A program made the translations under genes and the position numbers. From contig JAISAN010000164.1 in assembly GCA_031266635.1 (NCBI GenBank), positions 1 through 12,708 of the forward strand: a stretch of 12,708 nucleotides of DNA. Direction: 5' to 3'. The stretch comes from Treponema sp. (GTDB lineage: Bacteria; Spirochaetota; Spirochaetia; Treponematales; Breznakiellaceae). The stretch's first letter is position 1. Every line of letters starts with the position of its first letter. Below, piece after piece: positions 1 through 4,093 of the stretch. Under the pieces are notes generated by a model, which worked only from the letters and a program-made list of their open reading frames with translations, was not told the origin of the DNA and did no database searches.

Positions 1-773
1 CTCATGCGCTGGAAAGAAAGCACCGGGTGGCGGCCATCGTGGACCCCTTTGTCCCGGCGGAAGTTTCAAATGTTTCAGGGGCGCCTGTTTACCGGGACAT
101 AGCCGACGCGGACGCCCGGACATCCCTGAACGAAGCGGACGCGGCCATTGAATTCACCCGGCCGGAATCGGCGCTGGCCAATATGCTGGCCCTGATAGAA
201 CGGCGTATTCCCACAGTCGTGGGAACGACCGGTTGGCTGGACAGGCTGGAGGAGATACGCCGGGCAGTGGAAGCCGCAGGGACCTCCCTGGTGTGGGCGT
301 CCAACTTTTCCCTGGGGGTAAACCTCTTTTACCGCGTCGCCGCCTATGCCGCCCGGCTTATGGACCCCTTCCCGGAGTACGACGTGGGGGGCTGGGAAGG
401 CCACCACAACAAAAAGGCGGACAGCCCCTCCGGAACCGCCCGGACCCTGGTGGAGAGGGTACTCGCCGAAATGACCCGCAAGACCACGCCGGTCTGGGGT
501 ACGCCGGACAACCCTCCCCGGGCGGATGAGATTCACTATGCCAGCCTGCGGGTGGGAGCCATGCCGGGCGTTCATACCCTGATTTTCGATTCGCCGGCAG
601 ATACCATCGAAATAACCCATACGCTTCGGAACCGGGAAGGTCTTGCGGCCGGGACGCTTAAAGCGGTGGAATGGCTGGTACGGCCGGGGAAGGACGGCCG
701 GCCCAACCCGGAGAAACGGCGGGGGGTTTTTACCAGGGAAGATATTTTGGCGGAAATACTCGATAAGGATTAA
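1..773 (+). CDS. dapB: 4-hydroxy-tetrahydrodipicolinate reductase, 5' end missing
   Basis: DapB reduces 4-hydroxy-tetrahydrodipicolinate with NAD(P)H in the cytoplasmic lysine/diaminopimelate pathway, which also feeds peptidoglycan. The reading frame is open from the first full codon at base 3 and begins HALERKHRVAAIVDP. This is the region just after the family's N-terminal Gly-rich nucleotide loop, so only about a dozen residues and the true start lie upstream. The GTG at 27 is internal (second strand of the Rossmann fold). Visible family motifs are VGTTGW (bases 219-236), the catalytic/substrate-binding block HHNKKADSPSGTA (402-440, with the general-acid His pair and the Lys), and the C-terminal GVHTLIF...EITHTLRNREGLAAGTL segment. 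The first Pro-Ser-Gly-Thr motif residues are intact, so the enzyme is probably active. The gene ends with TAA at 771-773, and a separate promoter for the next gene follows immediately. Confidence 0.95.
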   Translation, partial: HALERKHRVAAIVDPFVPAEVSNVSGAPVYRDIADADARTSLNEADAAIEFTRPESALANMLALIERRIPTVVGTTGWLDRLEEIRRAVEAAGTSLVWASNFSLGVNLFYRVAAYAARLMDPFPEYDVGGWEGHHNKKADSPSGTARTLVERVLAEMTRKTTPVWGTPDNPPRADEIHYASLRVGAMPGVHTLIFDSPADTIEITHTLRNREGLAAGTLKAVEWLVRPGKDGRPNPEKRRGVFTREDILAEILDKD

Positions 774-790
774 CGCTTGTACTTTTTTTG

Positions 791-799
791 TGCTATAAT
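791..799 (+). promoter_or_regulatory. Extended -10 promoter for the HD-GYP gene
   Basis: TGCTATAAT combines a perfect TATAAT (794-799) with the TGn extension of extended -10 sigma-70 promoters. A TTGTAC at 777-782 is only 11 bases from the -10, too close to be its -35, so the extension probably compensates. Transcription should start near 806, giving a leader of about 14 nt that just includes the Shine-Dalgarno TAAGGA (807-812), 7 nt before the ATG at 820. The site overlaps nothing coding. Confidence 0.7.
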
Positions 800-819
800 G
801 AAGTAGTAAGGACTAATAC

Positions 820-1938
820 ATGAAAGATATTCGGGGGAAAATATTTTTAGTTGATGACAATCCCACAAATCTGACCATAGGGCGAAACATACTTTTGAAT
901 GATTATGATGTCTTTACTATCCAATCCGGACAGAAGATGTTCAAGATGATGGAAAAGATAACCCCCGATCTGATTCTGCTGGATGTGGAGATGCCGGAAA
1001 TGAACGGTTATGAGGTGATAAAACAGCTCAAAGCCGAAGAGAAGGGCCGCTATATCCCGGTGATATTCCTGACGGCGAAGAACGACAGCGGCAGCGAACT
1101 TGAGGGTCTGAGCCTGGGAGCGGTGGATTATATCACCAAGCCGTTTTCGCCTCCCCTTCTGCTCAAACGCATAGAGCTGCACCTGCTGATTGAATCCCAG
1201 AAGCAGGAACTCAAGGTGTATAATGAACACCTCCAGTATCTGGTCGATCAGAAGACAAAAACGGTCGTGGAACTCCAGAACGCGGTACTTCAAACCGTGG
1301 CGGAAATGGTTGAATGCCGGGACGACGTGACCGGGGGCCACATAGACCGGACCCAGCAGTACCTCCAGATCCTTACGGACGAGCTGCTCGCGGAAAAACT
1401 CTACCCGGACCTGGAACCGGTCTTGCTGGACAAATTCTTCGTACAATCGGCCCAACTGCACGATGTAGGAAAAATCGCCATTGCGGACAGCATATTAAAG
1501 AAACCGGCCAAGTTGACCGAAGACGAATACGAGAACATGAAAACCCATACCACGTTTGGGGTCTCGGTTATCGAGAAGATAGGCCGGAGTACATCGGAAA
1601 AGACGTTTTTGGAACATGCCAAACTTTTCGCCGGTACCCACCACGAAAAATGGGACGGTACGGGGTATCCCCAGGGGCTCAAGGGTGAGGAAATACCCAT
1701 ACACGGCCGGCTCATGGCTGTCGCGGACGTTTACGATGCCCTGATTTCGGTACGGCCCTACAAAAAAGCCTTCACCCATGACGATGCCGTTGGTATTCTT
1801 GTCGGGGGCAAGGGAACTCACTTTGATCCCGCGCTGATAGACGTGTTTATTGCGGTAGCCGATAGTTTCAGGGAGACAGCAGCCATGGCTCAGACGGAAG
1901 CAACTGAAGATGATGTTGATGAACCGCAGGTAAGCTGA
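820..1938 (+). CDS. Response regulator with HD-GYP domain (predicted c-di-GMP phosphodiesterase)
   Basis: This is a 372-residue cytoplasmic two-domain protein. Residues ~6-125 are a CheY-like receiver: acidic pair D12/D13, phospho-acceptor D55 in LLDVEMPEMNG, switch T85 and K107 in YITKPF. Residues ~122-160 are a predicted coiled-coil linker. Residues ~160-350 are an HD-GYP domain: GGHIDRT (H174), the metal-binding HD pair H214-D215 in HDVGKI, HHEKWDGTGYP (274-284) and the family's VADVYDAL...RPYK block (301-314). Family knowledge: intact HD-GYP domains hydrolyse c-di-GMP to pGpG and GMP, and all the diagnostic residues I could check are present. Phosphorylation of D55 by an unseen histidine kinase probably controls activity. 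The short acidic tail (about 358-372) is unstructured-looking. The start is set by the Shine-Dalgarno at 807-812. The gene has its own promoter and is followed 3 nt after the stop by a perfect hairpin, so it is probably monocistronic. Confidence 0.93.
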   Translation: MKDIRGKIFLVDDNPTNLTIGRNILLNDYDVFTIQSGQKMFKMMEKITPDLILLDVEMPEMNGYEVIKQLKAEEKGRYIPVIFLTAKNDSGSELEGLSLGAVDYITKPFSPPLLLKRIELHLLIESQKQELKVYNEHLQYLVDQKTKTVVELQNAVLQTVAEMVECRDDVTGGHIDRTQQYLQILTDELLAEKLYPDLEPVLLDKFFVQSAQLHDVGKIAIADSILKKPAKLTEDEYENMKTHTTFGVSVIEKIGRSTSEKTFLEHAKLFAGTHHEKWDGTGYPQGLKGEEIPIHGRLMAVADVYDALISVRPYKKAFTHDDAVGILVGGKGTHFDPALIDVFIAVADSFRETAAMAQTEATEDDVDEPQVS

Positions 1939-1941
1939 TTG

Positions 1942-1978
1942 AGCCGGTTCCAAAACTCGGTTCGTTTTGGAACCGGCT
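1942..1978 (+). repeat. Perfect 15-bp hairpin with GTTCCAAAAC core, terminator-like
   Basis: The left arm AGCCGGTTCCAAAAC (1942-1956) is perfectly complementary to the right arm GTTTTGGAACCGGCT (1964-1978), with a 7-base loop. It starts 3 nt after the TGA of the HD-GYP gene, where a terminator would sit, but no T-run follows on either strand, so it is not a canonical intrinsic terminator. The core recurs in a second hairpin at 2026-2056. I read both as copies of a palindromic repeat that may also block transcription or protect the 3' end. Confidence 0.75.
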
Positions 1979-2025
1979 TCCGAAATAGCGGTCTAAAGCA
2001 CGCTTTTTCTGTTAATTTTTTGGTT

Positions 2026-2056
2026 GCTGTTCCAAAAACTGAAGTTTTGGAACAGC
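2026..2056 (+). repeat. Second perfect hairpin sharing the GTTCCAAAA core
   Basis: The left arm GCTGTTCCAAAA (2026-2037) pairs perfectly with TTTTGGAACAGC (2045-2056) around a 7-base loop. The nine-base core GTTCCAAAA and its complement are shared with the hairpin at 1942-1978, but the outer stem bases differ (GCT versus AGCCG). It lies 30 nt upstream of the start of the exported-protein gene, and so could lie in that gene's leader. Confidence 0.7.
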
Positions 2057-2086
2057 CTCGATTTTGAAACGGCCCGGAGGGGTGTT

Positions 2087-2626
2087 ATGCGAAGTGCCTG
2101 GGGGATTATCCTCTGTTTGTGTTTTTTCGCGGGTTTTGCGGCTCCGCAGGCCGGCGCCCAAAACCGGCGGGCGGTTTTGGACCGGGGTAATACTTGGGTC
2201 CGGGGAATTCCGGGGTTTGGGAATAATGGAGTGTCCGCCCTGTTCGGTGAATACCGCCTTGAATTTCCCGCCGGCGGGGAGGCCGGGGAAACAGAAACCG
2301 GGGAACCCCGCTGCCGGATTTGGCTGTGCGGGGAAAACCTGTCCTTTCCTGAGGATTCATGGCAGCGCCGGACACAGATCGCCGGGGTTTCCATACTGCA
2401 GAAGGAGGAGGAATCGGCCCGGCTTTTCGGCTTTTCCTTCAGCGGGGGAACGGCCCTGGGGGTTTGGACGGCGGTGATGCAATTCCCCCGGGAAACAGCG
2501 GCGGCGGGTCTTGATGAACCGGGGATTAACGCGCTGATCGGCCGCTGGCTGAACCGGTTTCTTTATTTTCTTTCCCTGATAAAAAGCCCCGCCGATGTGT
2601 CGCTGCCCGCGGTTTTTACATTTTAA
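2087..2626 (+). CDS. Exported protein of unknown function (signal peptide)
   Basis: This is a 179-residue protein I do not recognise. The ATG at 2087 is chosen because GGAGG (2076-2080) sits 6 nt upstream and because it starts a classic signal peptide: a short basic N-end (MR), hydrophobic core IILCLCFFAGFAA (residues 7-19) and a likely signal-peptidase I site after AGA at residue 24. The in-frame TTG at 2024 would put the signal peptide internal and would translate the hairpin. C10 and C12 lie inside the hydrophobic core without a convincing lipobox, so a lipoprotein is unlikely. The mature part is Gly/Arg-rich with two cysteines (C76, C81) that could form a disulphide, and an amphipathic C-terminal stretch (about 148-165). 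Codon usage matches the neighbours. The stop at 2624-2626 overlaps the stop of the convergent transporter gene. It is likely periplasmic or surface-associated. Confidence 0.75.
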   Translation: MRSAWGIILCLCFFAGFAAPQAGAQNRRAVLDRGNTWVRGIPGFGNNGVSALFGEYRLEFPAGGEAGETETGEPRCRIWLCGENLSFPEDSWQRRTQIAGVSILQKEEESARLFGFSFSGGTALGVWTAVMQFPRETAAAGLDEPGINALIGRWLNRFLYFLSLIKSPADVSLPAVFTF

Positions 2627-3633
2627 CCCTTATGCCGCCGTTCGCGGTCTCCGGTTCCCAGGTTCCCAAATTCTTTTTCGCTAAGGCCGTAGCCTTCTTT
2701 TTTGTGCCCCTGATCCTGTACGGCCGGTTCCACATGAACCATGATGTCATAGACCCCTTCCACCCGCTCTTTAATGGCCCCTTCCACCTGGGTGGCTATG
2801 GCGTGGGCCTCGCTGACCGTCAGGTCCGGGGCCACCTCAATGTCGATGTCGATGTCCCAGAGGCCCGCAATCCGCCGCATCCGCGTCCGGTGGGGGTTTC
2901 CCGCCCCCTCGACTGAATGAACCGCGTCGAATACCAGCCGGTAGGATTCGGAGCCGGAACTGCCGTCCATCAGTTCCATGTTAACTTCAAAAAAAATACC
3001 CACCGCGGACTTGATGATCCACAGGCCCACCAGAATGGCAAAGGCCGCGTCAAAAGCGCCGATATTAAAGAACCGGGAAAGCCCTACGCCGATAAGAACG
3101 CCCCCGGAAAGGATCACGTCCCCGGCCATATTCTTTGCGTTGGCCCGGAGCATGGGGGAACCGGCTGTTTTTCCGAACAGGTACTGGCTCCAGGCCAGCG
3201 CCAGCTTCCCCGCAATGGAAACCAGGGTAACAAACAGGGCCGCCGCCGAGGGGACGGCCCGCTTTGCGCCAAAAAGAAGATCCGTCCCGGAGTTGAGGAT
3301 CAACTGAGCCCCGGCAAAAAAAAGAATGCAGGCAAGCAGGGCCGTGGCCACCGTCTCCGCCCGGCCGTGGCCCCAGGGGTGTTCCCGGTCCGCGGGCCGG
3401 CTGATAATTCGGGACACCGCCAGGGCCATACCGGCAATCAGCACATCTATTGATGAATCGATGCCGTCCCCCAGAACCGCCAGGCTTCCCGCCCGGATGC
3501 CGGTAATGATTTTAAGGGACGCCAGCAGGATATTGCCCAGCAGGGCGGTGATGGAAGCGGTTCTGATGATCCGGGCCCTGCGGGCCAGAACTGCCCCTCC
3601 CGGTTCCCCGGCGGCCCTGTTTTTTTCTGCCAT
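2623..3633 (-). CDS. Cation diffusion facilitator family metal efflux transporter
   Basis: This 336-residue inner-membrane protein of the CDF (FieF/MntE/CzcD) family exchanges divalent metal ions for protons. About six membrane segments are predicted (roughly residues 25-47, 50-76, 92-115, 125-150, 172-188, 192-212), followed by a cytoplasmic dimerising domain. Family marks are GDGIDSSID in TM2 (metal ligands D59 and D63 by comparison with YiiP D45/D49), HPWGHGRAE after TM2, NAKNMAGD in TM5, and the C-terminal HRTRMRRIAG...DIDI...SEAHAIA...VHVEP region. In TM5 the usual zinc-site His is Asn (N168, with D172), so the site is DD-ND. HxxxD is typical of Zn/Cd transporters and DxxxD of Mn/Fe ones, so the substrate cannot be fixed, although Mn or Fe is plausible. 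The tail after residue ~302 is charged and variable. No good Shine-Dalgarno is seen, but an in-frame stop 9 nt upstream of the ATG rules out an earlier start. The gene is divergent from fusA. Confidence 0.92.
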   Translation of the reverse strand: MAEKNRAAGEPGGAVLARRARIIRTASITALLGNILLASLKIITGIRAGSLAVLGDGIDSSIDVLIAGMALAVSRIISRPADREHPWGHGRAETVATALLACILFFAGAQLILNSGTDLLFGAKRAVPSAAALFVTLVSIAGKLALAWSQYLFGKTAGSPMLRANAKNMAGDVILSGGVLIGVGLSRFFNIGAFDAAFAILVGLWIIKSAVGIFFEVNMELMDGSSGSESYRLVFDAVHSVEGAGNPHRTRMRRIAGLWDIDIDIEVAPDLTVSEAHAIATQVEGAIKERVEGVYDIMVHVEPAVQDQGHKKEGYGLSEKEFGNLGTGDRERRHKG

Positions 3634-3682
3634 ATCATTTGATCATTAACTGAAACCGGAAAAATAGCAAACCGGGGCGGAC

Positions 3683-3804
3683 GCGGCGCATACGGCGTCC
3701 TAAAGGCCGCCTCCATTTGCCGGGTACTGAAGCATTTTCTGAGCGCCGGGCGTGTGTTACATTGTTGGATAACAGCCCTTGTCGGGCTGCTGTTTCTTCG
3801 CCCC
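3683..3804 (+). repeat. Tandem element, copy 1 (candidate terminator-capped small RNA)
   Basis: This is the first of two head-to-tail copies of a ~123-base element in the gap between the divergent transporter and fusA genes. By hand alignment its first 74 bases (3683-3756) match 65 of 74 in copy 2 (3805-3878). A less similar 16-base spacer follows, then an intrinsic terminator and a shared TTCTTCGCCCC end. The body carries an imperfect 7-bp hairpin (GGCGTCC-TAAA-GGCCGCC, one mismatch) followed by an unpaired CCTCCATTT. No convincing open reading frame or plus-strand promoter is visible. The short minus-strand frames starting MEAAFR look accidental. The element has not been matched to any RNA family I can name. 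Confidence 0.7.
3773..3798 (+). terminator. Intrinsic terminator of copy 1
   Basis: The stem is CAGCCC (3773-3778) / GGGCTG (3784-3789) with loop TTGTC, followed by CTGTTTCTT. The flanking AACAG and CTGTT can pair in an alternative register with a CTG bulge. The T-tract is interrupted, so it is weaker than the one in copy 2. It is oriented for plus-strand transcripts, yet no plus-strand protein gene lies just upstream. Confidence 0.7.
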
Positions 3805-3929
3805 GCGGCGCGTACGGCGGCCTAAAGGCCGCCTCCATTTACCCGGTACTACGGCCTTTACTGAGCGCCGGGCGTGTGCTGCTTGTTTTGTATTAACGCC
3901 CCTTCACGGGGCGCTTTTTCTTCGCCCCC
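3805..3929 (+). repeat. Tandem element, copy 2 (candidate terminator-capped small RNA)
   Basis: The second copy has the same order of parts as copy 1. It starts GCGGCGC and includes a perfect 7-bp hairpin GGCGGCC-TAAA-GGCCGCC (3816-3833), an unpaired CCTCCATTT, a second possible helix CCCGG (3842-3846) with CCGGG (near 3868-3872), then an 18-base spacer, a strong terminator and the TTCTTCGCCCC end. Its last bases abut the -35 of the fusA promoter. The copy differs from copy 1 mainly in loops and spacer, while the terminator arms change in a compensatory way. Confidence 0.7.
3897..3922 (+). terminator. Strong intrinsic terminator of copy 2, just before the fusA promoter
   Basis: The stem is CGCCCC (3897-3902) / GGGGCG (3908-3913) with a 5-base loop TTCAC, then C and TTTTT at 3915-3919: a canonical plus-strand intrinsic terminator. 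It would insulate fusA from anything transcribed upstream, or end a small RNA covering copy 2. Confidence 0.85.
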
Positions 3930-3958
3930 TTGCAATTTATTGAAAATCTTACTATATT
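3930..3958 (+). promoter_or_regulatory. Sigma-70-type promoter of fusA
   Basis: TTGCAA (3930-3935), a 17-base spacer and TATATT (3953-3958) make a near-consensus promoter in an AT-rich stretch that contrasts with the GC-rich surroundings. The predicted start is near 3965, giving fusA an unusually long leader of about 125 nt. Confidence 0.75.
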
Positions 3959-4014
3959 ACTGCAAATAGAGACTTTTGTTGTCATCTTTCTCTTGCAACA
4001 GGCTAAGGAGTAAT

Positions 4015-4035
4015 CAGTAACACGGTGTGTTACTG
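4015..4035 (+). promoter_or_regulatory. Perfect 9-bp hairpin in the fusA leader
   Basis: CAGTAACAC (4015-4023), loop GGT, GTGTTACTG (4027-4035). It sits in the predicted untranslated leader. No T-run follows, so it is not a terminator. It could be a protein- or RNA-binding site, or simply stabilise the leader. As a 21-base near-palindrome it could also be an operator in DNA. Confidence 0.6.
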
Positions 4036-4049
4036 TCCGGTTGGACGGC

Positions 4050-4067
4050 AGCGGCGATACCGCCGCT
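4050..4067 (+). promoter_or_regulatory. GC-rich hairpin in front of the fusA ribosome-binding site
   Basis: AGCGGCG (4050-4056), loop ATAC, CGCCGCT (4061-4067): a stable 7-bp hairpin ending 7 nt before the Shine-Dalgarno AGGAG (4075-4079). It leaves the ribosome-binding site free, so it may keep the start region open or serve as a regulator site. Confidence 0.55.
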
Positions 4068-4074
4068 TTATAAT

Positions 4075-4093
4075 AGGAGTGAAATGTAAAATG
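4075..4093 (+). promoter_or_regulatory. fusA ribosome-binding site with an intervening ATG-TAA start-stop
   Basis: AGGAG (4075-4079) is 11 nt from the fusA ATG at 4091, which is longer than usual. Between them lies an out-of-frame ATG immediately followed by TAA (4084-4089), only 4 nt from the Shine-Dalgarno. Protein homology (MGIDITKMRNIGISAHIDSGKTT) fixes 4091 as the real start. The start-stop may reduce initiation or may be accidental. Confidence 0.6.

Noticed and set aside
777..782. TTGTAC as the -35 of the HD-GYP promoter
   Set aside because: Only 11 bases separate it from the -10, so it cannot be contacted together with it. The extended -10 explains the promoter better.
2024..2086. Upstream TTG start for the exported-protein gene
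   Set aside because: It would translate the hairpin and bury the signal peptide 21 residues in. The ATG at 2087 has a proper Shine-Dalgarno.
3447..3838. Short minus-strand frames starting MEAAFR(P/T)PYAPR in both tandem copies (3635-3838 and 3447-3716)
   Set aside because: The shared start comes from the DNA repeat itself. The frames diverge at once and run into the transporter gene in another frame or end early. The plus-strand terminators argue for RNA rather than protein.
4069..4074. Perfect TATAAT just before the fusA ribosome-binding site as a second promoter
   Set aside because: No -35 at suitable spacing and no TGn extension. A start here would remove the Shine-Dalgarno from the message.
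4025..4090. Upstream in-frame GTG start for fusA
   Set aside because: It lies inside the 4015-4035 hairpin without a ribosome-binding site and adds residues absent from EF-G proteins.
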